DNA from: Methanobacteriota archaeon
GTDB taxonomy: Archaea; Halobacteriota; Methanosarcinia; Methanosarcinales; Methanosarcinaceae
Assembly (NCBI GenBank): GCA_016841625.1
Contig: JAENYU010000028.1
Location: 2,933-53,256 of the forward strand
Length of the DNA stretch: 50,324 nt
Direction of reading: 5' to 3'
Below, in pieces: positions 34,392 to 43,860 of this stretch. The translations under genes were made by a program, and so were the position numbers. Under the pieces are notes generated by a model that searched no databases, had not been told where the DNA came from, and saw nothing but the letters and a program-made list of their open reading frames with translations. Numbering within the stretch: the first letter of the stretch is position 1; each line of letters starts with the position of its first letter.

Positions 34392-35879
34392 TTATCCTTT
34401 CAGTTCCTTTACAAGCATCTCGCGGGCGGTCTTTGCGTCGGCGGTGCCCTTGGTCTTTTTCATGACCTGTCCGACCAGGAAGTTCAGGGACTTTTCTGCA
34501 CCTCCGAGGTAGTCCTGGACTGCGGCTTCGTTTTCGGCGATTGCTTCTGAGACGGCTTTTGTGACAAGGTCGTCTTCGGCTTTGAAGAGGCCTTTTTCCT
34601 CGATGATCTGCAGAGGGGTCTTTTCTTCCTCGCCGTCCAGGATGCTGCGGACGACTTCCACTGCAGCTCTGTCGCTGATCTTGCCGTCCGCAAAGAGGGA
34701 GATAAGTTTTACCATGTCGGCGACCCTGACAGAGTTCGTGATGCTGTGGTCCTTGTCGTTGATGCAGCCGATGGTGCTACCGTCGTATGAGGAAATGACC
34801 AGGTCCCGGTAGTTAAATTCTCCCAGGAGGACGTCGGCGGTCCAGGTGGCTGCCTGTTTGGGGTCTGTGCCTTCTTTGCAGACACCTTCGTAGAAGTCGG
34901 CGAGCATGATTTTGGAGGTCAGGGACTTTGCGTGCATGTCCGTTATGCCGTACTGCTCAATGAAGCGGGAGCGTTTGGCGTCTGGCAGTTCGGGGAAAGT
35001 CTCTTTGATCCTCGGGATCCAGTCGGACACTTTCATCGGCATGAGGTCAGGTTCCCTGAAGTAACGGTAGTCCTCTGCTTCTTCCTTTGTCCTCATTCCT
35101 ATGGTCACACCCCGGGCTTCGTCGAAGTGGCGGGTCTCCTGTGTGATCTTGCCTCCGCGGCGGATCACGTTCTTCTGGCGCATGATCTCGTAGAGGAGGG
35201 CCTTTTCCACACCTTTGTGGGAAGAGATGTTCTTGACCTCAACACGGGTGCCTCCGTAGACCGAGACGTTTGCGTCCACCCTCATGGCTCCTTCCAGGTT
35301 TCCGTCGAAGACGTCCAGGTACTCGAGGATGTTCCGGAACTTGTCCAGGAACCTCCGTCCTTCTTTGGGGGTCCTCATGTCCGGGGCTGTAACGGTTTCA
35401 ATCAGGGGCATCCCGGACCTGTTGTAGTCGATCAGTACCCCTTTGGACTTTTCGATGCTCCCTATATGGACCAGCTTTCCGGGGTCTTCTTCCATGTGGG
35501 CTCTCCAGATGCCGACCGTGTGCTCTCCGTCTTCGCCTTCAATGACCACTTTCCCTTTGCTGACGATCGGGTAGTCGTACTGGGTAACCTGGAAACCCTT
35601 GGGAAGGTCAGGGTAGAAATAGTTCTTCCTGTGGAACTGGGTCTCTTCGGCAATTTCCCCTTCAAGGGCCAGCCCCACCTTGATTGCGGCTTCCACGGTT
35701 TTTTTGTTCAGGACCGGAAGGGCTCCGGGCAGGCCCAGGCAGATCGGGCAGGTATGGGTGTTCGGGGCTGAGTCATGGTATTTTGACGAACAGCCGCAAA
35801 ACATCTTGGTATTGAGCTTGTTTAGCTGGACGTGGATTTCAAGTCCTATTTTCACGCCGTCAGGGTTCTCGTAGACCAT
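34392..35879 (-). CDS. gatB: Aspartyl/glutamyl-tRNA amidotransferase subunit B
   Basis: tRNA-binding kinase-like subunit of GatCAB, which converts Glu-tRNA(Gln) and/or Asp-tRNA(Asn) to the amidated forms. 495 aa. The Zn-binding region CGCSSKYHDSAPNTHTCPIC starts near residue 28, and the GatB signature LIDYNRSGMPLIE follows. The C-terminal YqeY-like domain ends the protein. The ATG at 35877-35879 abuts the gatA stop codon, so the two genes are directly joined and probably coupled. Third gene of gatC-gatA-gatB. Confidence 0.97.
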   Translation of the reverse strand: MVYENPDGVKIGLEIHVQLNKLNTKMFCGCSSKYHDSAPNTHTCPICLGLPGALPVLNKKTVEAAIKVGLALEGEIAEETQFHRKNYFYPDLPKGFQVTQYDYPIVSKGKVVIEGEDGEHTVGIWRAHMEEDPGKLVHIGSIEKSKGVLIDYNRSGMPLIETVTAPDMRTPKEGRRFLDKFRNILEYLDVFDGNLEGAMRVDANVSVYGGTRVEVKNISSHKGVEKALLYEIMRQKNVIRRGGKITQETRHFDEARGVTIGMRTKEEAEDYRYFREPDLMPMKVSDWIPRIKETFPELPDAKRSRFIEQYGITDMHAKSLTSKIMLADFYEGVCKEGTDPKQAATWTADVLLGEFNYRDLVISSYDGSTIGCINDKDHSITNSVRVADMVKLISLFADGKISDRAAVEVVRSILDGEEEKTPLQIIEEKGLFKAEDDLVTKAVSEAIAENEAAVQDYLGGAEKSLNFLVGQVMKKTKGTADAKTAREMLVKELKG

Positions 35880-37313
35880 TTATGCCACCTCCGGAGGTCT
35901 TCTGGTATGATGATCGGTATTCTGTTCAAAGGCGTAGGCAGCCCGAAGTACGGTAGCTTCGTCAAAGGGCTTTCCAATGACCTGGAGTCCGATTGGCAGC
36001 CCGTCGGTAAAGCCACAGGGCACGGATAAGGACGGGACGCCTGCAAGGTTGATGGGACAGGTGTTGACGTCCGAAAGGTAAAGGGTGAGTGGGTCTTCGA
36101 TCTTCTCCCCAATCTTAAACGCGGGGTTCGGCATAGTCGGAGCCATCAGGACGTCAGCCTTTGAGAGTGCCCTGTCAAAGTCCTGCTTTACCAGGGTCCT
36201 AACCTTCAGGGCTTTAAGGTAGTACTTGTCGTGGTACCCTGCGGAAAGGGCATAGGTCCCAAGGAAAATCCTGCGCTTTGCCTCGACTCCGAAGCCTTCA
36301 GCCCTGGTTTTCGAAATCATGGAATGCCAGTTTTCTCCCTTATCCCGGTACCCGTAGCGGGTCCCGTCAAAGCGGGCAAGGTTGGAGGACGCTTCGCTCA
36401 TAGCTATGATGTAGTAAGAGGCAAGGGCGTAGGGGATGTTCGGCATCGAGACTTCTTCCCAGGAGGCTCCAAGGTCTTCGCAGCGGTGGATCGAGTCCCA
36501 GACCGCTTTTTCAACGGCAGGGTCGATGCCTTCGCCGAAGAACTCTTTCGGGACCCCGATTTTCAGCCCTTTGATGTCATCTTTCAGGGCTTCCTGGTAT
36601 GCGATCTTCCTGTCGATTGAAGTGGAGTCCCTCCTGTCGTATCCTCCGATCACGTCCATCAGGACTGCGATATCGCTTACGTTGTTGGCAAGGGGACCCA
36701 CCTGTTCCAGGGAGTTTGCGTAGGCAACCACCCCGTACCTGGAAACTGACCCGTACGTGGGTTTCAGCCCCACTATCCCACAGAAAGCTGCAGGGCAGCG
36801 CACCGAGCCTCCTGTGTCCGACCCGAGGGCAAAAGGAGCTTCTCCGCCTGCAACGACTGCGGCGCTTCCTCCCGAAGATCCGCCGGGCACCCTTTCCGGG
36901 TCCCAGGGGTTCAGGCTGGGCCCGTAGCAGCTGGTTTCCGTGGAAGAGCCCATGGCAAACTCGTCCATGTTCGTCTTCCCAAGGATAACGGCTCCGGCTG
37001 CCTGGAGTTTCTCGATCACATGGGCGTTGAAGGGGGGAACGTACCCTTCAAGGATCTTCGAGGAGCAGGTGTTCGGGAGACCGGTCACGGAAATGTTGTC
37101 CTTGATCGCGATTGGCACGCCTGCCAGGGGACCGTCATGCCCTTTGGAATCGATTTCCTTTGCCTGTTCAACTGCCTTTTCCGAGACCGTGACGTAGCCG
37201 TTGAGTTTGCTCTTCCCGATGGTTTCGAGGTAGCGGGCGGTGACTTCTTCGGCTGAATTGTTCCGAATCTGCTCCCTGACCTGAGCAACACTCATCCATT
37301 TTGCTTCTGACAT
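35880..37313 (-). CDS. gatA: Aspartyl/glutamyl-tRNA amidotransferase subunit A
   Basis: Amidase-signature subunit that releases ammonia from glutamine for tRNA amidation. 477 aa, full length. The Ser-cisSer-Lys triad is K71 (AIKDNI), S146 (GGSSGGSAA) and S170 (GSDTGGSVR), with the spacing of characterised GatA proteins. It lies between gatC and gatB, 9 bp after gatC. An operon of all three subunits together is typical of bacteria and occurs in Methanosarcina beside the archaeal GatDE system. Confidence 0.97.
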   Translation of the reverse strand: MSEAKWMSVAQVREQIRNNSAEEVTARYLETIGKSKLNGYVTVSEKAVEQAKEIDSKGHDGPLAGVPIAIKDNISVTGLPNTCSSKILEGYVPPFNAHVIEKLQAAGAVILGKTNMDEFAMGSSTETSCYGPSLNPWDPERVPGGSSGGSAAVVAGGEAPFALGSDTGGSVRCPAAFCGIVGLKPTYGSVSRYGVVAYANSLEQVGPLANNVSDIAVLMDVIGGYDRRDSTSIDRKIAYQEALKDDIKGLKIGVPKEFFGEGIDPAVEKAVWDSIHRCEDLGASWEEVSMPNIPYALASYYIIAMSEASSNLARFDGTRYGYRDKGENWHSMISKTRAEGFGVEAKRRIFLGTYALSAGYHDKYYLKALKVRTLVKQDFDRALSKADVLMAPTMPNPAFKIGEKIEDPLTLYLSDVNTCPINLAGVPSLSVPCGFTDGLPIGLQVIGKPFDEATVLRAAYAFEQNTDHHTRRPPEVA

Positions 37314-37322
37314 TTTTTTCCC

Positions 37323-37604
37323 TCACACGATCTTCGGACTCTTGAAAGCCCCGTCCTGTTTGTGTTCGGTGTTTGCAAGCACATCTTCCTGCGGGAGGGA
37401 TTCCTCGACCACGTCTTCCCTGAACACGTTGAAGATCTCGGCCACGTGGTAGGTGGGGGCCACATCTTCGGTCGGCAGTTCGTCTAGCTGTCCGAAATAA
37501 TCCAGTACTGAGTTAAGTTTTTCCATATATTCGACGGTTTCCTGCTCGCTAATCTCAATACGGGCAAGCCAGCCGATGTGTTCTACATCTTCTTTTGTGA
37601 TCAT
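37323..37604 (-). CDS. gatC: Aspartyl/glutamyl-tRNA amidotransferase subunit C
   Basis: Small stabilising subunit of GatCAB, 93 aa: VEHIGWLARIEISEQE at the N-terminus, LNSVLDYFGQLDELPTEDV in the middle and the DGAFKSPKIV tail typical of GatC. gagg lies 7 bp before the ATG, and an atatatatttat TATA-like box lies near 37675-37688 on the minus strand, about 75 bp upstream. First gene of the operon. Confidence 0.95.
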   Translation of the reverse strand: MITKEDVEHIGWLARIEISEQETVEYMEKLNSVLDYFGQLDELPTEDVAPTYHVAEIFNVFREDVVEESLPQEDVLANTEHKQDGAFKSPKIV

Positions 37605-37753
37605 GAAATTTCCTCAAAAAAGAATGATCTGAATAAAAGGATATTGACTCTGCTTACTAAAAACAGGTCATGAAATAAATATATATTCTTCTACCGAGTT
37701 GCGCCTTCCGAATTCCGCTTCGGCATCAGAAAAATCTTTGGTTTTTCTTTTAG

Positions 37754-37927
37754 TTGCGATGCGAGAGTGTCGGAAAAGTCGGAAGTTTACACCTAAATTC
37801 ACACAGTACCGAGAAATCCAATCAAAAAATATGGGTCATGCGGCCTTTTGAAATTTATTGCCAATGCTTAAATGTGCCAAAATTTTGGCAATTATCGACT
37901 TTTCCTACGCTCTTGATGTAATCGCAA
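37754..37927. mobile_element. MITE-like imperfect inverted-repeat element
   Basis: Outer arms ttgcgat (37754-37760) and atcgcaa (37921-37927) and inner arms ggaaaagtcg (37772-37781) and cgacttttcc (37896-37905) are inverted repeats. A 14-bp perfect palindrome, gccaaaattttggc, lies at 37876-37889. Non-coding, about 174 bp. Mobility is inferred. Confidence 0.5.
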
Positions 37928-38462
37928 CAGTACGGGATCTTTTTCGGTCGTTTCGCTCCCTCAAGAGGACTTAAAAAAAATCTGTCGAATTTTACTTCGC
38001 TTAGTTTTTCTCTTTGTCAAGCGGACTGATGTATGTTGTGTGCTTCATCTATGAATATGTCGGTTTGGGCTTATGTGTCCCCGGGAAACTGCAGGGCAGA
38101 AAAGCAGGCATGCGGCGTTAACAGTGTAAATGCGGCTGAAATTGAAAGAATGTAAGTAAAAGAATGTGGAGCGTCACGGAGGAAATTTTGGCTTTGTTCC
38201 TTTCAAGCCCGGCAATTCCGGCAATTCAGCCTCTCCCATATACAAAAACCGGATCGTAAGGCTTTAATGGGCATTTTTGGAAACATTATTATATACTCCG
38301 GTTAATACCCTCCTCCATACTTCGAATAAATTGTGTTCTTGTTCAATTTCCTTGCTTGCACCCCTTGCAGGTGTCCCAACAGGACATCTTACGTTTAAAG
38401 AATATTTTAAAGCATAGTTCGTAATTACGTTCTTAATAACGTTTCATAACAGTAATACGCTT

Positions 38463-38534
38463 GTAAGTGCGTTTGTAAGTACGTTTGTAAGCACGTTTGT
38501 AATTACGCTTGTAAGTACGCTTGTAAGTACGTTT
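38463..38534. repeat. 12-bp tandem repeat, six copies
   Basis: Units of gtaagtacgttt type run in exact 12-bp steps from 38463 to 38534, with decayed units on both sides (about 38418-38555). It ends about 60 bp before the mmp14 start. Confidence 0.92.
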
Positions 38535-38594
38535 CATAAATACAGTTCGTAAACTACATCTCATTAAATGCAGATTAATCAAGAAGGAATAAAA

Positions 38595-40028
38595 ATGGCT
38601 CTGAAACCCAGAATTGCGGAATCTCCCCCGGTTCGTTTACTTGACCTGAAGTCAAAGCCTTTCTTCATCGTGGCTTCCCTGGAAGTCGGAAATACCACCA
38701 CGAAATGTATCCTGACCGCCACCAATATGGACACCGGCAGGACCCATATTATCAACAAGGTCGTGAAAATGACCAGGGATGTCCGGGGACCTAAACCCGG
38801 GGAAGTGGTTTTCGGAAGGACGCTTACGGGTGTGGAACTTACCCGGGAATCAATTTCGGAAATAGTGCGCAATACCCTGGTCGAGTCCATGGAAATTGCC
38901 AACCTGGATATCAAGACCGACCTGAACTTCGTGGTCCGGTCTACGGGTGTGGTTGCGGGTTTTGACTCTCCCGATGAGGTGGGGGAGTTTATCAGGGCTC
39001 TTGCAGACGGCTGCCTCATAGCTGGCGTTCCGCCGAAAAACATGACTCCTCCCATGTCCATCTCCAATATCCCGAAAAAGTTCCAGAAATTCAGCAAGCT
39101 GGAAAAAGTGGTCTTTGATGGTGCCGTTGCCGGAGTCGTGCCCCCTATCGGCTCCACAGGGGTCGAAATAGTTGCTAATGAAATGGAAGGGGAACTTGCA
39201 ATGGCAGGGATCAAGGAAGCTGCCAAGTTAACGGACGTGGATTTCAGGAATCCGGGCATCTCCATTGACTTCGGGACTACCCTGGACGGAAGGATCACGA
39301 GTCCTGAACTGCCCTACGCAAAGACCATCGGAAACTTCTGTGGGTTTGCAGGGGCAATCCCTGACGCCATAATCCGGGGCTCAAGAGTGGTGGACTATAA
39401 AATGGGAACTGCACTTGATGTCCTGAAAGACGAAAAGTCTCCCTCCTTCCTGACCCTGAAAATGAAAGCCAAAGTGATAGAGGAGTACGCAAAGAGGATT
39501 CACGAACTTATCATTATAGAAAAAGTCCCGGAACATAGAACACGTTACGGAAGTGTACCCGTGAGTTCCGAAGGGGCTAAAGAAGTGGGGGTCGTGCTCA
39601 TTGGCTGCGATGTCGGAGAAAACGGGTCCGATATGGGGAAACTGAGCGCAATCGGTATGGAAATCTGCAAGAAATACGGGGTCTCGGTCATCTCGGCTGT
39701 CATTGACGAGGTTATGGCAGGTGTCGTTTGCAGGCTGGTTAAAGTTGCAAAAGATGAAGGTCTGGTCTTTGAGGACAGCACCATCGGGATCACAGGCAGG
39801 GCTGGAATCACCGGGAACAAGCCAAAAATAATCCTTAAGTGCCTGGACGAAATGGACATTGCTCCGAAAATCGATGAGCGCGTGGTCTTCGTAGACGACG
39901 GGCTTGCCCGGGGTGCGGCTGTCATGGCCCGCTGCATGAACTCCCTTGGCACGCCCCAGCACCCGCTCGGAGGCAGGCACGGCGGAAAGTGTATCCTCGC
40001 CCAGAGGATAAAACTGCAAAACAAGTAA
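38595..40028 (+). CDS. mmp14: Putative methanogenesis marker protein 14
   Basis: 477 aa from ATG 38595 (MALKPRIAES), with aaggaat 8 bp upstream; an in-frame ATG at 38568 lacks such a site. Found almost only in methanogens. The sequence SLEVGNTTTKCILTATN near the N-terminus and SIDFGTTLDGRI in the middle look like the phosphate loops of the ASKHA (actin-like) fold, as in activases of corrinoid proteins, so an ATP-dependent activator role is possible but unproven. The 3' end of the gene is amplified as a 15-bp tandem repeat that carries the stop codon. Confidence 0.85.
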   Translation: MALKPRIAESPPVRLLDLKSKPFFIVASLEVGNTTTKCILTATNMDTGRTHIINKVVKMTRDVRGPKPGEVVFGRTLTGVELTRESISEIVRNTLVESMEIANLDIKTDLNFVVRSTGVVAGFDSPDEVGEFIRALADGCLIAGVPPKNMTPPMSISNIPKKFQKFSKLEKVVFDGAVAGVVPPIGSTGVEIVANEMEGELAMAGIKEAAKLTDVDFRNPGISIDFGTTLDGRITSPELPYAKTIGNFCGFAGAIPDAIIRGSRVVDYKMGTALDVLKDEKSPSFLTLKMKAKVIEEYAKRIHELIIIEKVPEHRTRYGSVPVSSEGAKEVGVVLIGCDVGENGSDMGKLSAIGMEICKKYGVSVISAVIDEVMAGVVCRLVKVAKDEGLVFEDSTIGITGRAGITGNKPKIILKCLDEMDIAPKIDERVVFVDDGLARGAAVMARCMNSLGTPQHPLGGRHGGKCILAQRIKLQNK

Positions 40029-40161
40029 CTGCAAAACAAGTAACTGCAAAACAAGTAACTGCAAAACAAGTAACTGCAAAACAAATAACCACAAAACAAA
40101 TAACCACAAAACAAATAACCACAAAACAAGTAACTGCAAAACAAATAACCACAAAACAAAT
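40012..40161. repeat. 15-bp tandem repeat copying the mmp14 gene end, ten copies
   Basis: Ten units of aactgcaaaacaagt or its variant aaccacaaaacaaat in exact 15-bp steps, with a partial eleventh. The first unit is the last codons of mmp14 (LQNK), and the TAA stop lies at the join with the second. The variants alternate in blocks, showing expansion after divergence. Confidence 0.96.
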
Positions 40162-40220
40162 AACCACTAATAATTTTCGAAATTTTTAAAAAAAGAATTG
40201 AAATGAAGAGGGCTGGAAAA

Positions 40221-40547
40221 TTAACCTCCTGCCCCTCCTCCTCCGGCTTTTCCAACGTCGAAGGCCGCCATTGTTTCCATTTCCTTCTTAATCCTTTTTT
40301 CCATCTCTTCGGCGGTCAATTCCCTTTCTTCTTTCTTTTCTTTGAGTTTGGACGCGTCCGCAGGCTCCAGGGTTTCATCCCTGTACCAGAGCTTGGTCGC
40401 CTCGAGCAGTACCCAGACTCCCTGTTCATCCTTTTTGATCTCGCTTACGCGGCTTATAGTGTCAGCGTTGATGTATTTGACAACGTCCCCAACGTTGATG
40501 GGTTTATTGTTCCGACCAACAGCCGTCACGACTTCAGCTTCAGCCAT
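40221..40547 (-). CDS. DUF2098-type methanogen protein
   Basis: 108 aa from ATG 40545-40547 (MAEAEVVTAVGRNNK), with gaggtg 6 bp upstream; the frame is open for 17 more codons upstream without signals. The core INVGDVVKYINADTISRVSEIKK followed by GVWVLLEATKLWYRDETLEP matches the small beta-barrel-like family DUF2098, known mainly from methanogens and of unknown role. A charged helical tail (KEKKEERELTAEEMEKRIKK) and a Gly-rich end follow. It is on the same strand as mptA, whose 3' end lies 230 bp upstream of it. Confidence 0.8.
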   Translation of the reverse strand: MAEAEVVTAVGRNNKPINVGDVVKYINADTISRVSEIKKDEQGVWVLLEATKLWYRDETLEPADASKLKEKKEERELTAEEMEKRIKKEMETMAAFDVGKAGGGGAGG

Positions 40548-40777
40548 GCTTTCACCTCGGGGGCTTCCAGAGAATGATTTGTTTTCCCGGCTCTGCAAGT
40601 CCTTTGTTTCTCAAGATTAGCTGCTTATTAGGTTATTCCAGCCCTCTAATAAACTTTGTGTGGCGGGCTTCCGGGAAGGATTTTCCCCGGACCGTTTCCT
40701 GCAAAAGCCTTTTTCAGGGAGTGGCGTTTGCCTCTCCCGGGCTTACCGGGCTTAGAAAAAAAGTTGAAAGAAAGAGT

Positions 40778-41752
40778 TTAATTGTTGTTGATCTCTGTCT
40801 TGAGTTCTCCCATCAGGGCAACCCTTTCGGCAAAGGCATTGTGCCTGTGGATACTTTCCTCATTGATCTGCTTGATGGTGATCACTGCGTCGTCGGGCAG
40901 ATCCGAAAACTCTTTTACGATGTTGTCGGCCATGGTCCGTACACAGTCTTCCACGAATTTCGGGTTTTTGTGGGCGGTTTCCACAACGGCCTTTTCATCG
41001 GCGCGTTTCAGGACTTCATAGACGCTGGAACTCATGGAGCGCTCGATGATGTTGATGATGCTTTCCAGGGAAACGTCAAAATCATGCGCAACCTTGATCG
41101 AGATAATGCCCCTACCGCGCTGGTTGTGAGTGGCCATCGGAACCCTTTCCAGGAACTTGATGATAGTCTCTTCTTCAACGCCGAGGTCGGCAAGTTCGTT
41201 TGCGGCCTTGTCTCTCATGATTTCCTGGGCGCAGGGGCAGGCGGTCATTCCTACTACTTCGGCCCCTATGAGCTTCTTTACGTCAAAGTAAGCTTCCTCT
41301 CCGTTGCCTCTCACAGCCGAAGCTTCGGCAAAAATGTTCACGACTTCCTGGCATTTCATGCCTGTGGCTGGGGAAGAACGCCTGATCATGTATTCGCTTG
41401 TCATCCTGACTTCTGCCTGGTTGGCATATTCATGGCGGCCTAAAAGGTTGTGTGCGATATCGCTGCAGAGTTTCTCGATCTCGTACACAGGCATACTGAG
41501 TATATTTTCCAGTACCTCTTCTATGGCTTCGAAATTTCGTGAGAGGTTAGCTCCCTTCCGGTCAGAAGGCAGGTCAACAAAAACGTCAAAGGTTGAAATC
41601 AATACGATGGGACGTTTGTCTTTTCTTTTGATTTCAATGAGTTTTTTTACGTTTGTAACCCCGACCCTGGTGAGGTTGATTGGCACGCTCGGTTTGCTGG
41701 CCTGGACGTCGGGGAGGTTGAAAATACAGTTTTCCATGTTAACCATATCCAT
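40778..41752 (-). CDS. mptA: GTP cyclohydrolase MptA (GTP cyclohydrolase IV)
   Basis: First step of tetrahydromethanopterin/sarcinapterin synthesis: GTP to 7,8-dihydro-D-neopterin 2',3'-cyclic phosphate, Fe(II)-dependent. 324 aa, of the FolE2/COG1469 type. Conserved features: [18 protein letters not shown] at the start, [19 protein letters not shown], and the metal-binding cysteine region [16 protein letters not shown], then THNQRG. ATG 41752 is the first start; ATG 41737 ([10 protein letters not shown]) is also possible. A TATA-like atataaaat lies near 41816-41824 on the minus strand. Confidence 0.95.
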   Translation of the reverse strand: MDMVNMENCIFNLPDVQASKPSVPINLTRVGVTNVKKLIEIKRKDKRPIVLISTFDVFVDLPSDRKGANLSRNFEAIEEVLENILSMPVYEIEKLCSDIAHNLLGRHEYANQAEVRMTSEYMIRRSSPATGMKCQEVVNIFAEASAVRGNGEEAYFDVKKLIGAEVVGMTACPCAQEIMRDKAANELADLGVEEETIIKFLERVPMATHNQRGRGIISIKVAHDFDVSLESIINIIERSMSSSVYEVLKRADEKAVVETAHKNPKFVEDCVRTMADNIVKEFSDLPDDAVITIKQINEESIHRHNAFAERVALMGELKTEINNN

Positions 41753-42180
41753 AAAAAGATGAATGTTTGATTTTATGCGGATAAATTTGATTGGTACGAA
41801 TTTGCAATCTTAAAATTTTATATGCATTTGCAAAATATAGCGACCATTAGGAGTTATAGCATGTAAAGTTTATGCTTTCTATTTTTCAGCCCTTTTTCAA
41901 AAGTACAATAAAACATTTTTTTTCAAAATGCTAAAACGTTTTTTTCCAAAATGCTAATAGCCGCTTCCTGAAACCATATTTGGGTATATTTCCAACAAGC
42001 CATAAATATTTAAATATTTCCCATACAGAGCACAATATAGAAAAATTTAGTTTATATAGAGTTCATGGATTTGGGTAAATTTACCCCAAAACACTAACTA
42101 TAGCCAACTTCTTGAAGAAAGATTTTATATACTTTAAAACTTAATCAGTGTCTAGCAATACAATTTGCGAGGTGACCTTT
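41753..42180. other. Divergent promoter region of mptA and MC1
   Basis: AT-rich. It holds TATA-like boxes for both genes, a small stem agcat/atgct near 41858-41876 and a roughly 20-bp direct repeat (tttttcaaaatgctaa type, about 41916-41934 and 41938-41957). The MC1 TATA-like tttatata is at about 42124-42131. No gene seen. Confidence 0.55.
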
Positions 42181-42465
42181 ATGTCCAACACAAGAAATTT
42201 TGTTTTACGAGACGAAGCAGGCAATGAGCACGGAGTATTCACCGGAAAACAGCCTCGGCAGGCTGCTCTCAAGGCTGCGAACCGTGGCGCCGGCACAAAG
42301 AAGAAGCCGGAAATCATCCGCCTCAGGGAACGCGGGACAAAGAAGGTGCACGTTTTCAAGGCATGGAAGGATGACGTCGAAGCCCCCAAGAACAGGCCTG
42401 ACTGGATGCCCGAGAAAATTAGCAAGCCCTTTGTCAAAAAAGAAAGAATTGAAAAGCTCGAGTAA
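42181..42465 (+). CDS. Chromosomal protein MC1
   Basis: Abundant monomeric DNA-bending nucleoid protein of Methanosarcina, 94 codons from ATG 42181 (MSNTRNFVLRDEAGN), 93 aa after Met removal. gaggtgacc is 7-8 bp upstream. The sequence agrees almost residue for residue with known MC1: EHGVFTGKQPRQAALKAA, GTKKVHVFKAWK and the tail WMPEKISKPFVKKERIEKLE. An in-frame upstream start at 42148 is not needed. A terminator hairpin follows 16 bp after the stop. Confidence 0.97.
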   Translation: MSNTRNFVLRDEAGNEHGVFTGKQPRQAALKAANRGAGTKKKPEIIRLRERGTKKVHVFKAWKDDVEAPKNRPDWMPEKISKPFVKKERIEKLE

Positions 42466-42481
42466 ATTTCATTTGTCACAG

Positions 42482-42516
42482 CCCCTGTAAATAGGGGTTA
42501 TTTCTTTTTCTTTCCG
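42482..42516 (+). terminator. Terminator after the MC1 gene
   Basis: Stem cccct/aggg g with a 6-nt loop (42482-42497) is followed by ttatttctttttcttt. It is 16 bp past the stop of a highly expressed gene. Confidence 0.75.
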
Positions 42517-42827
42517 CTAGTTAAATATAGATTTTCCTGGATGGGCCTTTATATTTCAAAACTTTCCGGGATCGTTTATTTCAGACACCTTTAAAGAGAA
42601 TTTCCTTCTTTAAATGAAGTTCTGTTCTCTAAAGGAAATTCCGCTCTTTTAAAGAAGTTTCGTTTTCTAAAGGAAATTCTTCCTTTTCTCAGATTCCTTA
42701 TTCTCTATCTTTTTTGAGCGCCCGGAGGATCTCTATGGTTTTTCGAGCCTCATGTTTTTCAATATTCCGGGGTTTTGCGGTCTCTTTCAACGATAAGTTT
42801 AATAGCAGAACTTCTGAATCCTAGGTC
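42517..42827. other. Spacer upstream of argB
   Basis: Carries an inverted pair gaatttcctt (about 42598-42607) and aaggaaattc (about 42631-42640), with the second arm repeated directly near 42669-42678. A TATA-like agtttaat near 42796-42803 is about 28 bp before the argB ATG, so argB may be leaderless. Confidence 0.5.
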
Positions 42828-43724
42828 ATGTCACTGAAGCGAGAGAACGTGCTTATCGAGGCCCTGCCTTACATGCAGGAGTTCTATGACTCGGTCATGG
42901 TTATCAAGGTTGGCGGAAATGCCATGGTCAATGTCCAGGTAATGGAAGACATCATCAAGAACATCGTGCTCCTGCGCTTTGTGGGGATCAAGCCGGTGAT
43001 CGTGCACGGAGGTGGCCCTGAGATCACGGAAAAGATGACGCGCATGGGGAAGAAAGCCGAATTCGTTGAAGGGCTCCGCATAACGGATGACGAGACCCTG
43101 GAAATTGCCCGTATGGTCCTGGTGGGCAACATCAACACTAAAATGGTTTCCCTTATCGAGAAGTCAGGGGGCAAAGGTATCGGGTTAACGGGTCATGACG
43201 GGAGACTGATTCTCGCCCGCAAGAAAGCCGCTCAGAAGATAATGGTCGAAGGCGTGGAAACAGAGGTCGACATCGGCTGGGTGGGAGAAAGCGAGGTCAT
43301 CAATCCCGAAATCCTCCAGATTGTCCTTGAAAAGGGCTATATCCCCGTAATCTCCCCGATTGCTGTGGACGTGGCAGGCAACGCCCTGAACATCAACGCC
43401 GATACTGTTGCAGGAGATATTGCCGCAGCCCTCAGTGCCAAAAAGCTCATCCTCATGACCGATGTCTCCGGGCTCCTCAGGGACATGAACGATCCCAAAA
43501 GCCGCATCTCCCGCATCACGCTGGATGATGTCGATCCCCTTATCAGGGAAGGGGTCATCCGGGGAGGAATGATTCCTAAAATCAAAGGCGCGGCTGTAGC
43601 CGTGAAAAGCGGAGTCGAGAGGGCTCATATCATAAACGGTAGCGTCTCCCATTCCATGCTTCTTGAACTCTTCACCGACGGTGGAGTCGGGACAATGATC
43701 TATGGGCCCGGCTTTGAGCCGTAA
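42828..43724 (+). CDS. argB: Acetylglutamate kinase
   Basis: Second step of arginine synthesis: phosphorylates N-acetylglutamate. 298 aa, amino-acid kinase fold. Motifs: VIKVGGNAM near residue 25, VIVHGGGPEITEKM near 58, LEIARMVLVGNINTKMV, NINADTVAGDIAAAL and LILMTDVSGLL. The EVIRGGM-type stretch GVIRGGMIPKIKGA matches the family C-terminal lobe. Full length, single gene; no other arg genes are near. Confidence 0.97.
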   Translation: MSLKRENVLIEALPYMQEFYDSVMVIKVGGNAMVNVQVMEDIIKNIVLLRFVGIKPVIVHGGGPEITEKMTRMGKKAEFVEGLRITDDETLEIARMVLVGNINTKMVSLIEKSGGKGIGLTGHDGRLILARKKAAQKIMVEGVETEVDIGWVGESEVINPEILQIVLEKGYIPVISPIAVDVAGNALNINADTVAGDIAAALSAKKLILMTDVSGLLRDMNDPKSRISRITLDDVDPLIREGVIRGGMIPKIKGAAVAVKSGVERAHIINGSVSHSMLLELFTDGGVGTMIYGPGFEP

Positions 43725-43796
43725 GAAAATAAAAAAAGGACTATTAGAGAGAATCAAGAAATCTTCTCTCAGCCGAGTTGCGGCTCGGCAGTGCGC

Positions 43797-43830
43797 GGTC
43801 CGTTTCGCTCGCTTTGCTCGCTCAAGCGGA
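43797..43830. repeat. Hairpin repeat of REP type
   Basis: gtccgttt and aagcggac form a 7-of-8 stem around cgctcgctttgctcgctc. Related words occur near 37949-37975 and 38021-38035. It lies between the convergent 3' ends of argB and the RaSEA gene. Confidence 0.55.
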
Positions 43831-43860
43831 CTAATTATTCGTTTTGTTGAACTCCGAGTT

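Larger units (their letters stand above)
37605..38594. other. Long intergenic region with inverted-repeat element and 12-bp repeats
   Basis: About 990 bp between divergent gatC and mmp14. It contains the gatC promoter, an inverted-repeat element (37754-37927), a gtcaagcggact word near 38023-38034 also found at 43822, and a 12-bp tandem array next to mmp14. The stretch 38060-38300 shows word patterns that could be old insertion-element sequence, but I could not align it to a family. Confidence 0.5.

Noticed and set aside
38060-38300. Suspected old TnpB C-terminus near the mmp14 upstream region
   Set aside because: Word patterns were suggestive, but no frame gave the zinc finger or other family motifs.
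39989-40189. Frame encoding KQVTA/KQITT repeats
   Set aside because: Created by the 15-bp repeat array, which keeps several frames open; overlaps the mmp14 end.
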